Shown here in pieces: positions 39,109 to 48,203 of a stretch of DNA of 64,000 nucleotides; the first letter of the stretch is position 1; each line of letters begins with the position of its first letter. The notes under the pieces were generated by a model. That model was not told where the DNA came from, ran no database searches, and was given only the letters and a program-made list of their open reading frames with translations. The stretch is from Qipengyuania pelagi. Its GTDB lineage: Bacteria; Pseudomonadota; Alphaproteobacteria; Sphingomonadales; Sphingomonadaceae. The translations under genes were made by a program, and so were the position numbers. The stretch is taken from the NCBI RefSeq assembly GCF_009827295.1, contig NZ_WTYD01000001.1, positions 1,970,001-2,034,000 on the forward strand. The letters are read 5' to 3'.

Positions 39109-39294
39109 TTAAAGATAGGACAGGATCAGGCTCCACGCACAAAGGCCGAGAATGGTCGGCAGGCCGAGCTTCCCGAAGGCATAGGTCCCGTCCCGCAGGA
39201 TCGCGCGATCGTACATCCCGCGCGCGATTTCGGGGTGATGGGGCGAACCGCGCATCGAGGCGCGATCGGACGCGATGAGGCCGGTGTCGATCAT
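39109..39294 (-). CDS. Small hypothetical protein (61 aa) with C-terminal membrane helix
   Basis: The 61-residue product ends with a hydrophobic segment, LGLPTILGLCAWSLILSYL, after a polar region with two MxRG/MYDR-like stretches. It lies between the outer-membrane protein gene and the sugar transferase gene on the same strand, and 41 bp after the former. The ribosome site is poor. Position and one clear helix make it a plausible real gene; no family recognised. Confidence 0.45.
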   Translation of the reverse strand: MIDTGLIASDRASMRGSPHHPEIARGMYDRAILRDGTYAFGKLGLPTILGLCAWSLILSYL

Positions 39295-39335
39295 GCCGTT
39301 TTATAGGCTTGATCGGGTGAAGAATGTGTTGCCGG

Positions 39336-40622
39336 TCAGAAAGTATAGGCGGCCGACACCATCGCGCGCTTCTGATTACCTTCCGAAAGGCCCTGACGCC
39401 GGAACGTCTCGCCACGGAAATTCAGGGAAACGCGCGGCGACACGTAATAGATGGCGCCGATCACTGCACGAAACTCGTCACCGATATTACCGAGGTCACC
39501 GGCGGAAAATTCCACATATTCGAGATCGCTGCGCAGGATCAGATTGCGCCGCAATTCGTGTTCGCCCCGCAAGGCCACACCGGTGCTGAGGAGGTTGCTG
39601 AAAAGCGGGTTTATGGTTTCGTCGACCGACCGCCTCGCCTGAAGCTGGAACCGGGTCAGGCGCGTGGGGCTGTAATAGGCGTTCGCTTCGAACGAGACGG
39701 CTTCGATCGCTGGTTGCGACGGATCGTCATAAGTCAGGCGGCTGAACCCGACATTCCCATCGAAGGACAGCAATTCGGTCGCCTGGAACTGAATTCCCCC
39801 GACCACCGCGAGATTGTCGCCCGAACGGTCCGCCGCAAACACCTCCGGAAGCGTCAGCGCGGCAGCGGGCAGCGTCCCGTCATACTCGAAACGGCCATAC
39901 CGCCCCTCGACATAGAGGCGCTGATCCGGTCGGGTAGAATAGCTCACCCGTCCGCGCCCTTGATAGAGCATGTTGTCGCGAAAACCGACATCGAAGACCT
40001 GATCGCGGAAGATGTATTCGCCGTCATACTGGTTGCGCGCGATCCGCCCCTCGCCTTCGAGCGTGAAGGACCCGATGTCCTGCGCCACGCCCGCATTCGC
40101 GCCATAGGTAAAGGCGCGCAGCGGTTGGTTGATATTGCCCCCCACGGTCACCTGCGACTGGCTGGAATCGTTCAGCCTGACCTCGGCCCCGGCAAACGGC
40201 CGGGTCGACGTGCCGAGGCCGAACCGCAGGCGCGTGCTCGCGAGAAGCTGGAACCGATCGTCGGCATTGCCGTCGAGGAAGGTCTGGTATCCGGTGGCGA
40301 GATTCAGCCGGATTTCGCGGTCCGGGCGACGATCGGTGACCGAAACGCTGGGCTTCACCGAGATGATCACGTCATCGACATCGAGAAGATCGGACGCGAA
40401 GAGATTGTCGACATATTCGACTCCCGCTTCGACCTGCGGCACCAGTTCGAACGCCCCGATCGTGATCGGCGGGCTGGCGAATTCGGGCCGCGCCCGGTCC
40501 TCTATCCGCGTCCGGGGATCGAAGTCCTGCGCGCTCGCGCCGGCTGCCACACAGGACAGGCAGACGCCCGCTCCCCAAAGCGCCCGCCTGCGGTGAAATG
40601 CGCGATCGATTAGCATAGCCAT
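39336..40622 (-). CDS. Outer-membrane beta-barrel protein of the exopolysaccharide locus
   Basis: The 428-residue protein has a signal peptide ending near AAGASAQ and then alternating beta strands through to a C-terminal aromatic residue (AMVSAAYTF), typical of BBP2-like outer-membrane barrels in exopolysaccharide loci. It follows the Wzc-like gene by 39 bp. It may form or assist the outer-membrane export path. An in-frame ATG two codons later is an alternative start. Confidence 0.75.
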   Translation of the reverse strand: MAMLIDRAFHRRRALWGAGVCLSCVAAGASAQDFDPRTRIEDRARPEFASPPITIGAFELVPQVEAGVEYVDNLFASDLLDVDDVIISVKPSVSVTDRRPDREIRLNLATGYQTFLDGNADDRFQLLASTRLRFGLGTSTRPFAGAEVRLNDSSQSQVTVGGNINQPLRAFTYGANAGVAQDIGSFTLEGEGRIARNQYDGEYIFRDQVFDVGFRDNMLYQGRGRVSYSTRPDQRLYVEGRYGRFEYDGTLPAAALTLPEVFAADRSGDNLAVVGGIQFQATELLSFDGNVGFSRLTYDDPSQPAIEAVSFEANAYYSPTRLTRFQLQARRSVDETINPLFSNLLSTGVALRGEHELRRNLILRSDLEYVEFSAGDLGNIGDEFRAVIGAIYYVSPRVSLNFRGETFRRQGLSEGNQKRAMVSAAYTF

Positions 40623-40661
40623 CCTGCCCTCACTTTCGCCCGTGAATCGATCGGATCGCGA

Positions 40662-42827
40662 TCAGTTCTGGTAGTAACCCTGGAATTTCTTGGTGTAGGC
40701 GTAAACATCGCCGTCACCGGTGCTGGCGTATTTCCTGATATTGACCTGCGACAGCGCCAGGCCCGTGATCTTGGCCTTGGCGTCGACCAGCATCATCACC
40801 GCAGCCTCGACCGCGCGCATGGAGGTGTTCTTCCACCGGGTGATGACGAGGACGCGATCCGCCGCACTGGCCAGAATGCGCCCTTCCGCCACGCCGAGGA
40901 TCGGCGCGGTATCGACAATGACGATGTCGAACCGTTCGCGCAGATTGTCGAAAAGCTCCCTCACCTTCGCTTCGGTGAGAGGGTTGTAGGCCGAACTCGG
41001 CACATCGCCCGTCCCCAGGACGGCAAGGCCGGACAGGGGATCGATCTTGAGGCACTCGTCGAGCGAGGCTTCGCCGGTCAGATAGGATCGCAGGTCCCGC
41101 TCATTGTCGTAATCCATCAGCACGCTTGCGCCGCGACGGCGCAAATCGGCATCGACGAGGACGACGCTCAACCCCTCGGCGGCGCTGGTCCGTGCGATAC
41201 AGACCGAGGTGGTGGTCTTGCCCTCGCCCGGCAGGGCGGAGGTGATCGCGATGGTCCTCGGCCTGGCTCCTGGCGACAGCGTCAGGAAGGTCCTGATCGA
41301 TCGGAACGCTTCGGCGAACAGCGAATGGGAATGCGCGATGACGTAATCGTGCGGCGGCTCCAGCGCCTTGCGTCCCTTCACGGTCGAGGAAAGCGCCGGG
41401 ATCGCGCCCGCATAGCGCAGCTTCAGGCGCCGCTCGACATCGCGCTTGGTCTGGACGCCCCGGCGCAGATATTCCGCGACCAGGATCGCGAACAGGCCGG
41501 CGCTCAGCGCGAGCACCAATCCCGCGAGGCCGATCAGCACGTAATTCGGGCTCGACGGCGCGGTCGGCACGATCGCGCGCGAGGCGATGGTCGCATCCGG
41601 CATGGCGCTGTTGCGCAAGGCGCCCGATTCCTGCGAGCGTTCGAGGAAGGATTCGTAGATCGCCTGCGCGGCATCGGCCTTCTGCTCCAGGGCGCTGAGG
41701 CCCGTCTGCGCGACGCTGTTGCCGCGCACCACGCCAAGCGCCCGGCCCCGGCTCGATTCGAGCGAAGCGACGCGCGATTGCGCGGTCTGCACCTCGGCTT
41801 CGAGATTGGAGAGGACCCGGTCGATCTCGTCCTGGATGCGCTCGCGGATATCGCGCAGCTCTTCCTCGACCTGGCGCCGTTCGGGATAGAGTGCGCCGTA
41901 TCGCTCGCGCAGCACTGCCAGCCGCGCGCTTGCCGTCGCTTCCTGCTGGCGCAGGCTGGCGATCGTCCCGGATCCCAGCGCCGCCCCGACATCGGCCCCG
42001 CCGCTGCCACGAGTCAGCTGTTCGCGCGCGGAATTGTAGCGCCCCCGCTTTTCAGCCAGATCGGCGCGTGCCTGCGCCAGTTCGGTGTTGAGGTTGGAGA
42101 CCTCCTGTTCCGCATTCGTGCCGCTATTGCTGCTGGAGAGCCCGCGCGAGGCGCGATACTGGTCGACGGCGGCCTGTGTCGAAATCGCATTGCGCTGCAA
42201 TTCGGACAGGCGCGCATTGATGAATTCCGAAGAGGAATCGCTGCGCGCGGTCTTCGCCTCGACCTGGCTGACGAGATAGGCTTCGGCGACGAGGTTCGCG
42301 GCTGCGGCGGTGAAGGCCGCATCGTCGCTGACGGCGGAAATATCGACCACCCGCACGTCGCCGGTCCGCGTTACATTGGTGATCCCACCGATCCGCATAC
42401 CGATCGCCTCGATCTCGTCGGCGGTGAACGGATCGCCATCGGGAGACGCGAAGCGATCGGCGTAAAGCTCCGCCGCGCGCTTCGCCACCAGGGGGGACGA
42501 GATCAGCGCGATCTCGGTATCCACCTCGTCGACCCCGACGATGTTAGGGTCCGAATTGGGGCCGGTCGTGCGAATGGGCTCGGAGGTGGGCTCGATCAGG
42601 ACGCTTGCCGAAGCGAAATATTGCGGCGTTAGCGTCGCCATGATCGCCCCGGTCAGGCCGAGGATCGCCAGGACGACAATGCAGAACAGCAGGAAATTGC
42701 GGCGGAAAACCTGCCAGATCAGCCCCGGATCGGGCAGCAGGGGCGCACCTGACGAGGACGAAGGCGCCTCGGCCGCGGCATCGCCCGGATCGTTGGGATC
42801 GAAATCTTGGTGTTCTGTGCCAGCCAT
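40662..42827 (-). CDS. Wzc-like polysaccharide co-polymerase / tyrosine autokinase
   Basis: A 721-residue protein. Residues about 30-450 are the Wzz-type chain-length domain, with membrane helices near 45 and 440 around a coiled-coil periplasmic part (QRNAISTQAAVDQYRA, REQLTRGSGG, EVQTAQSRVASLESSRG). The C-terminal BY-kinase has Walker A TSALPGEGKTTTSV, Walker A' VVLVDADLRRRG and Walker B DIVIVDTAPIL. It ends in a tyrosine cluster (YAYTKKFQGYYQN), the usual autophosphorylation site. It should control polymerisation and export of the polysaccharide. Confidence 0.92.
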   Translation of the reverse strand: MAGTEHQDFDPNDPGDAAAEAPSSSSGAPLLPDPGLIWQVFRRNFLLFCIVVLAILGLTGAIMATLTPQYFASASVLIEPTSEPIRTTGPNSDPNIVGVDEVDTEIALISSPLVAKRAAELYADRFASPDGDPFTADEIEAIGMRIGGITNVTRTGDVRVVDISAVSDDAAFTAAAANLVAEAYLVSQVEAKTARSDSSSEFINARLSELQRNAISTQAAVDQYRASRGLSSSNSGTNAEQEVSNLNTELAQARADLAEKRGRYNSAREQLTRGSGGADVGAALGSGTIASLRQQEATASARLAVLRERYGALYPERRQVEEELRDIRERIQDEIDRVLSNLEAEVQTAQSRVASLESSRGRALGVVRGNSVAQTGLSALEQKADAAQAIYESFLERSQESGALRNSAMPDATIASRAIVPTAPSSPNYVLIGLAGLVLALSAGLFAILVAEYLRRGVQTKRDVERRLKLRYAGAIPALSSTVKGRKALEPPHDYVIAHSHSLFAEAFRSIRTFLTLSPGARPRTIAITSALPGEGKTTTSVCIARTSAAEGLSVVLVDADLRRRGASVLMDYDNERDLRSYLTGEASLDECLKIDPLSGLAVLGTGDVPSSAYNPLTEAKVRELFDNLRERFDIVIVDTAPILGVAEGRILASAADRVLVITRWKNTSMRAVEAAVMMLVDAKAKITGLALSQVNIRKYASTGDGDVYAYTKKFQGYYQN

Positions 42828-42855
42828 ATGTGTGCGTATTCCCGAGATAAGTCCT

Positions 42856-44394
42856 CTACCGGATCCGGCGAGTTGGGTTCGTCCCCGTCCTCGCTCGCGG
42901 TTTCACCCTCGCCAGTCCCGCAAGTGCGAGGCCCGCAAGTTCCCGTTCCGAACTGGCAGGCCCGCCAAACATGGCGTGAAGGGCGAAAAGTGACGCGGCA
43001 TACGCCGCTATGCCTGCCGCGATGATCGCAGCCAGTGTCAAGATCGAGGGGAGATCCGTCCCCGCCGCCGGAAACATCCCGACCAGCAGCAGCACGAGCG
43101 CCGCCATCACGACCGAAGCCAGGAACGGCCTCGCCGCAAGGCTGATCTGTTCGCTGAACGGACTGGCGACCAGCTTCCTGACCATGGCCATGTTGATCGC
43201 GGAATTGGCGATGGCGGACGCCACAAGGGCGATCGACAATCCCTCCAGCCCGCCCAGGGCGCTTCCCCGTCCGACTGCGAGGCCGAGGACGAGGAGCGGC
43301 ATCTGGATCAGGAAGGAGCGGACATTGCGCCACAGGATCTCGTTCGTCCGCCCCGTCGCCATTGCGAGCGGAAGGGCGTTCTGGATCGCCTGGACCGAAC
43401 TGGCGATCGCGACCGCCTGCAACACCGGCACGGCGGGCAGCCATTTCGCGCCGAGAACGATCAGGACGACCGGCTGCGCCACGGCGGCCAGGCCGAAGCC
43501 GAAGGGCAGCGCCGCGAGGCTGGTCATCGCCTGCGCCCTTACATAGGCTGCGCGCATCCGTCCGAGATCGTCCGCCATGCGGCTGAAGGCGGGGAACAAT
43601 GTCGCCTGCAAGGCGCCGATCGATTCGCGCACCGGCATGGAGGCGACGCGCTCGCCGACGGAAAACTGACCCACCGCCACGGTCGGAAGGAAGGCGCCGA
43701 CGACCAGCGGCACCGCGCGCAGGCTGATCGTCTTCACGATTTCGCTGAAGGTCAGCCAGATCGAAAAGGACATCAGGGCGCGCCAGCGGGACAGATGGAA
43801 GCGCGGCCGGTAAGGCATCTTGATATAGGTCAGCGCGACTCGCGCCAGCGTGGCCGCCGCAGCGCCGAAGATCAGCGCCCAGTAGGAACGCAGCACGAAG
43901 GCGATGGCCACCGCGACGACGAGCGAGACGATCTTCTCCACCACGTCGAATTCGAAATCGGGGCGAAAATCGAGCGCGCGCCGGAAGACGACGATTCGGG
44001 GGTTTTCCAGCGCCCGCGCGGCGGCGGTGAAGGCGACCACCGCGAATATGGGGATCAGGCGCGGCTCGGAATAGGCGGCGGCCATCGGCCAGGCAATGGC
44101 CATGAGGATCGCGGAAATCGCACAGGCGCGCAGGAGATTGAGCGTCCAGGCGGAATGATAATCGTCATCTTCAGGATCGTCGAACTGGACGAGCGCCTGT
44201 GTCAGCGACAATTCCGACACGGAACCCACCACGGCGGCAGCGGCCATGGCGATCGCGACGAGGCCGAAATCATCGGGCGAAAGCAAGCGCGCCAGCACGA
44301 TCGTGCTGATAAAGCCGCTTAAATTCACGACTATGCGCCCCGCCCCCATCCAGGCTGCGCCTTTCAGCACCTTGCGGCCGCTCTGATTATTCAT
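42856..44394 (-). CDS. Polysaccharide flippase (Wzx-like, MOP superfamily)
   Basis: A 512-residue membrane protein with about twelve to fourteen helices. The N-terminal block KVLKGAAWMGAGRIVVNLSGFISTIVLARLLSPDDFGLVAIAMA is the characteristic opening of exopolysaccharide flippases. It is the first gene of the minus-strand block that continues with the Wzc-like gene 28 bp downstream. It is a second flippase in this window, besides the one at 43-1506, suggesting two separate glycan pathways. Confidence 0.88.
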   Translation of the reverse strand: MNNQSGRKVLKGAAWMGAGRIVVNLSGFISTIVLARLLSPDDFGLVAIAMAAAAVVGSVSELSLTQALVQFDDPEDDDYHSAWTLNLLRACAISAILMAIAWPMAAAYSEPRLIPIFAVVAFTAAARALENPRIVVFRRALDFRPDFEFDVVEKIVSLVVAVAIAFVLRSYWALIFGAAAATLARVALTYIKMPYRPRFHLSRWRALMSFSIWLTFSEIVKTISLRAVPLVVGAFLPTVAVGQFSVGERVASMPVRESIGALQATLFPAFSRMADDLGRMRAAYVRAQAMTSLAALPFGFGLAAVAQPVVLIVLGAKWLPAVPVLQAVAIASSVQAIQNALPLAMATGRTNEILWRNVRSFLIQMPLLVLGLAVGRGSALGGLEGLSIALVASAIANSAINMAMVRKLVASPFSEQISLAARPFLASVVMAALVLLLVGMFPAAGTDLPSILTLAAIIAAGIAAYAASLFALHAMFGGPASSERELAGLALAGLARVKPRARTGTNPTRRIR

Positions 44395-44726
44395 GGCATG
44401 GCTTCATATTGCAGTGCACAATGATAGGCTCTAGAAACTGCTCTGCATAGCCTCTTGCATTGCTGCCCTGTGCCGCAGGCGCGCGACAGTACTGCAAAAG
44501 GCCAGAACACCGCGGCGGCGAGAGCATTCGTCATGGAAATCAAACTTGGTCGCGTTGAGTATTGTCAGTTCGCTCGCCGCAAGCAGCTTGATCGATTGTC
44601 CGGTCGGGACATGGCTCGCGCTGCGTTACTCGGCAACCAAGCGCGTCGTGACAGGGGCTTGAAAAGGCTCTTAATTCGCGGCGAAATCGGTGCGCTTGGT
44701 GCTATCGGAATGAAAGGCTTGGGCAC
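44395..44726. other. Divergent intergenic region, no gene seen
   Basis: This 332-bp gap separates the flippase gene from a plus-strand glycosyltransferase. Base composition drops compared with the flanking genes. A 91-codon plus-strand frame covers most of it, but it has no ribosome site and no recognisable features. It probably holds promoters for both directions. Confidence 0.4.
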
Positions 44727-45590
44727 GTGAGGATACCTGGCCTCTGGCGGATGAAGAATCTGATCTCTGGGCTGCGGCGAAAGGTTCGAACGACCCGAGC
44801 CTTGAAAGCCGTGAGGCAGTTCCCGCGAATTTCGGCGAAATGTCCGCACGGCCTCGACAGACCGCTGGTTATCACGCTGACGTCCTATCCGCCGCGCTTC
44901 TCCCATCTCGGCAAGACACTTCGCAGCCTGCTCGACCAGACTGTGGAGACTGACGGTGTCGTTCTATGGCTCGCCCTTGGGGATGTCGCTTCGCTGCCGC
45001 AGGATGTGCGTGCGCTCGAGGCCCATGGTCTTCAAATCAGGACGTGCGATGACGTGCGCTCATACAAGAAGCTGGTTCCCGCTTTGGCAGAGGACATGAA
45101 CCGCTACTACGTTACGGCCGATGACGACATTTACTATCCGCCCGACTGGCTTCGGGGCCTTGTCGACGCCGCAAGGGACCATCCTGGTGCCATCACGGCC
45201 TGGCGTGCCCGGCTGGCTTACCTCACGGATACGAACGAATTCGCCCCCTATCGCGATTGGCCCCTGGCTTCCCTACCTTCGCAGCCAGGCGATCGCCGCG
45301 CGAAACTCTTTCCGACGGGAATGGGCGGCGTTCTTTATCCGCCCCACGCATTCGACGCACGCGTGACCGATCAGGAGCTATTTCTCGAACTCGCGCCAAA
45401 GGGAGACGATATCTGGTTCTACTGGATGGCCCGGCTCGCAGGCACCCGCCATGAACTCGCAGGCAGCGGATCCGATCTCCTGGAATGGCCGACCGCGCAG
45501 GCATCCGCCCTCTATTTCGACAACGCTCTTGGCGAAGGGAACGACCGGCAGATATCGGCAATGCACCGGCATTTCGGAGCAGTGCCATAG
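44727..45590 (+). CDS. Glycosyltransferase (GT2-like)
   Basis: The 287-residue protein opens with VITLTSYPPRFSHLGKTLRSLLDQ after about 45 basic residues. It contains RYYVTADDDIYYPPDWL, a DXD-type metal site, and DDIWFYWMARLAG near the C-terminus. Family 2-like capsule glycosyltransferases share this arrangement. The start is a GTG at 44727; ATG 44751 is an alternative. Base composition is lower in GC than the window average, as in the next gene. Confidence 0.65.
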   Translation: MRIPGLWRMKNLISGLRRKVRTTRALKAVRQFPRISAKCPHGLDRPLVITLTSYPPRFSHLGKTLRSLLDQTVETDGVVLWLALGDVASLPQDVRALEAHGLQIRTCDDVRSYKKLVPALAEDMNRYYVTADDDIYYPPDWLRGLVDAARDHPGAITAWRARLAYLTDTNEFAPYRDWPLASLPSQPGDRRAKLFPTGMGGVLYPPHAFDARVTDQELFLELAPKGDDIWFYWMARLAGTRHELAGSGSDLLEWPTAQASALYFDNALGEGNDRQISAMHRHFGAVP

Positions 45591-45704
45591 CTTCCCGCTA
45601 TCTAATTACCTTCCGATAGTGCGATCTTGGACAGTGCGGTCACGGGGCATTGCCTCGGGCGGGTAAGCTTGCCGCAGAGCGCCGACCGCCTGCCTATCGA
45701 TGCG

Positions 45705-46592
45705 TCACTGGTGACTATATAGCCCTCTGTGCCAATGATAGCCCCAGAAAGCGCGCTTGGAACCTGCGAGCATACGCAGTTTCAAAAGGCCCAACTTCAA
45801 AGCTGATCGTATCCTTGGGAAGCGACCGAGTGCTATACTGTTTCGCAGCGCGTATCCGCGCCCATGCCGGAACGCGCGCCCCGCGACGAAGCCGATCTTG
45901 GTCTGATGAGGGCGGATCTGGTGTTCGACCATCGGCGCCGAGCTGAACCGGGATATTAGATTGCACTCTTTTTCGGCTCGGACGCAAAATTCGGTTTCGC
46001 TGCCCATGGGATAGTTCGAATCGTCCGAACTCGGTCCGATCCCCTCATTGAAGCGCAAACCAGCGGCAAAGACCGATCGCCTTACGCCCATATTGGGACC
46101 GAAGATGTCCGACGCCTCTATGAGCCCGTCTTCGCGATCGTTAATCGCGTAAAGCACGTCGAACTCATCCTCGAACGCATCCAGCCATTCCGGTTTTCCC
46201 TCAAGAAAATAAGGCTTTATCTTACCGGCAAACAACGCCGCATCGAAATATGTCTCGCTGACGACCTCCCAGGCGCGCATGAAATCAGACTGCGGGATAG
46301 CATCATCATCGGTCAGAATGACGAAGTCGTCTTCGTCACGAAGGGTTTCGAGCGCCCTGTTCAGGGCGACGTTTTTGCCAGGTTTCTCGACAAAAATCGT
46401 CGTCAAGGGCAAATGCTCTTCGAAATACTCGAGAATTTCGGCGGTATCGTCCAAACTATTGTTGTTCGCTATAACGATCCGCCACTTACGCTTCGGCGGC
46501 TCAAGGTGACGATACGCTTCAAGCGTTCGTCGCAACACTTCACCTCCATTGAAGGTGGATAATATGACTACTAGGCCTGGCTCTGAAGACAT
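45705..46592 (-). CDS. Family 2 glycosyltransferase
   Basis: The 295-residue protein has the GT2 fold: VVILSTFNGGEVLRRTLEA, IVIANNNSLDDTAEIL, the DXD-like FVILTDDDAIP, and FGPNMGVRRSVF before the acceptor region. ATG 46592 is chosen for the GGGGGG ribosome site eight bases upstream. It faces the GT gene at 44727 (convergent). Relatively AT-rich for this genome, which suggests lateral acquisition. Confidence 0.8.
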   Translation of the reverse strand: MSSEPGLVVILSTFNGGEVLRRTLEAYRHLEPPKRKWRIVIANNNSLDDTAEILEYFEEHLPLTTIFVEKPGKNVALNRALETLRDEDDFVILTDDDAIPQSDFMRAWEVVSETYFDAALFAGKIKPYFLEGKPEWLDAFEDEFDVLYAINDREDGLIEASDIFGPNMGVRRSVFAAGLRFNEGIGPSSDDSNYPMGSETEFCVRAEKECNLISRFSSAPMVEHQIRPHQTKIGFVAGRAFRHGRGYALRNSIALGRFPRIRSALKLGLLKLRMLAGSKRAFWGYHWHRGLYSHQ

Positions 46593-46623
46593 TATACCCC
46601 CCGTTATTCGCAATCCCGGACGG

Positions 46624-47046
46624 TCTAACCCACCGCATGGATCATTCCGGCTTCGTCGGCTGTAGAGCCGCTGACAAAGGTGATGGCGCGAAACTGGCCG
46701 GGATCGTACTGCCGATAAATCCCACCCGTTTTCGCCTCGTGAAGGCGATCAATGCTGCTGGTTTACAAGTTAAAAGACCCGACCACAGGCCAGCAAGAAT
46801 GCCACGATCTTTTCCCGCTTCAAGCAATTCCCGAACATGGAACCGCAGCAAGGACGCTCTGGCTTGTCTGCAATCTTGCGTGCAGCCCGGATCGTGCCGC
46901 TCAAGGAATACTCGGTGGATGACCCACTGCGGACAGGCGGCGATTATCACGACCAACGACCGGTCCGGGGTCATGTCCGATCCTTCGGACGAGAAAGGCG
47001 GCGCTGTCGCATCGACACTCCTCCAATAACGGCGAAGGATCGCCAT
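46624..47046 (-). other. Possible decayed gene in a 500-bp gap
   Basis: A minus-strand frame of 134 codons (ATG 47046, AGAGAGG upstream) runs to 46642, but its composition is odd: several cysteines and no family pattern. The adjacent frame reads IDRLHEAKTGGIYRQYDPGQ and ends IHAVG-stop near 46624, which looks more protein-like. The pattern suggests a frameshifted remnant between two glycosyltransferase genes, but a non-coding gap is equally possible. Confidence 0.22.
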
Positions 47047-47093
47047 CCGCCTCTCTTTACCGAATCTGTTTCCTTCGGCAACACGGCACACAC

Positions 47094-48203
47094 ATGCATA
47101 TCGGCTATCTCGTCCACAATCTGAACGACCCTGCCGTGGAACGGCGCTGCGCCATGCTGGAGCGTGGCGGCGCAAGGGTGAAGCTGGCCGGATTCTGCCG
47201 GGATGCGCGATTGTCCGACGCGATCGCGCAGAGGCGCCCGTTCCTGCTGGGCCGGACGCAGGATTCCGCCATGGTCCAGCGTATTCTGGGCACTCTGCGC
47301 GCGACCGCGTTCCATGGCGATCTCGCGCACTATCTCGGCGAATGCGATGCTCTGGTGGCCCGCAATCTCGAACAATTGGGTGTGGCACGCGCAGTGGTGG
47401 GCGATCGGCCGCTGGTCTATGAATGCCTCGACATCCACTACACGCTGGTGGGCCACGGACCGCTTGCGAAACTGGTGCGCGCCGTCGAAGCTCGCCTCCT
47501 GCCCCGCGTCGACCTGCTCTGGACCTCCTCGACGGCCTTCGTCGACAACCATTTCGCCCACACCGCGCTCGATTGCCCGATCGAACTGGTGGAGAACAAG
47601 CTGCTGGTCGACAGCGTGGAGGATTTTCCCGCCATCCCGCAGCCCGATCCCCACGGCAGGATCTGCATCGGTTGGTTCGGAATGCTGCGATGCCGCAAGA
47701 CCCTCGCCGTGCTGACGGACCTCGCCGCCGCCATGCCCGATCGGCTCGAAGTGCTGATCGCCGGAAAACCGTCGCCGGCGGAGTTCACCGATTTCGAAGG
47801 GCAGGTCGCCCGCGCGGACGGCGTCACCTATCACGGCCCCTATCGGTATGGCGATCTGCCGGACCTTTATGGCCGCTGCCATTTCGCCTGGACGATCGAC
47901 TGGTTCGAGGAAGGTTTGAACAGCAGCTGGCTGCTCCCCAATCGCATCTACGAATCGCACGCGCATGGCAGCGTGCCGATCGCGCTGGCCGATATCGCTG
48001 TCGGGCGCTGGTTGCGCCGCCACGACGCCGGAATGGTGATCGCCGACCCGGACGAGATCGCCGCAAGACTCGCCAGCCTGACCCCCCAGGACATCGCCGC
48101 ACACCAGGCGCGGGTGCGCGCAATTCCCCGCCGCGCGGTGCTGGCGGACGATCGGGACTGCCGCGACCTCGTGGACACTATCAAGGCACTGGTCCCCGCA
48201 TGA
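47094..48203 (+). CDS. GT4-like glycosyltransferase
   Basis: The 369-residue protein has a GT-B layout. The N-terminal Rossmann half starts MHIGYLVHNLNDPAVERRCAMLERGG. The C-terminal half has ICIGWFGMLRCRKTLAVLTDLA, VTYHGPYRYGDLPDLYGRCHFAWTID and NRIYESHAHGSVPIALADIAVGRWL, the usual nucleotide-sugar region. Its stop overlaps the start of the next gene by 4 bp (ATGA), so the two are translationally coupled. Confidence 0.75.
   Translation: MHIGYLVHNLNDPAVERRCAMLERGGARVKLAGFCRDARLSDAIAQRRPFLLGRTQDSAMVQRILGTLRATAFHGDLAHYLGECDALVARNLEQLGVARAVVGDRPLVYECLDIHYTLVGHGPLAKLVRAVEARLLPRVDLLWTSSTAFVDNHFAHTALDCPIELVENKLLVDSVEDFPAIPQPDPHGRICIGWFGMLRCRKTLAVLTDLAAAMPDRLEVLIAGKPSPAEFTDFEGQVARADGVTYHGPYRYGDLPDLYGRCHFAWTIDWFEEGLNSSWLLPNRIYESHAHGSVPIALADIAVGRWLRRHDAGMVIADPDEIAARLASLTPQDIAAHQARVRAIPRRAVLADDRDCRDLVDTIKALVPA

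Noticed and set aside
44455..44730. A 91-codon plus-strand frame before the glycosyltransferase gene
   Set aside because: No ribosome site, no domain, and it overlaps the probable promoter and start of the next gene.
46642..47388. A 248-codon minus-strand frame
   Set aside because: The upstream part is antisense to the GT4-like gene at 47094. Only the part inside the gap is kept, as a doubtful remnant.
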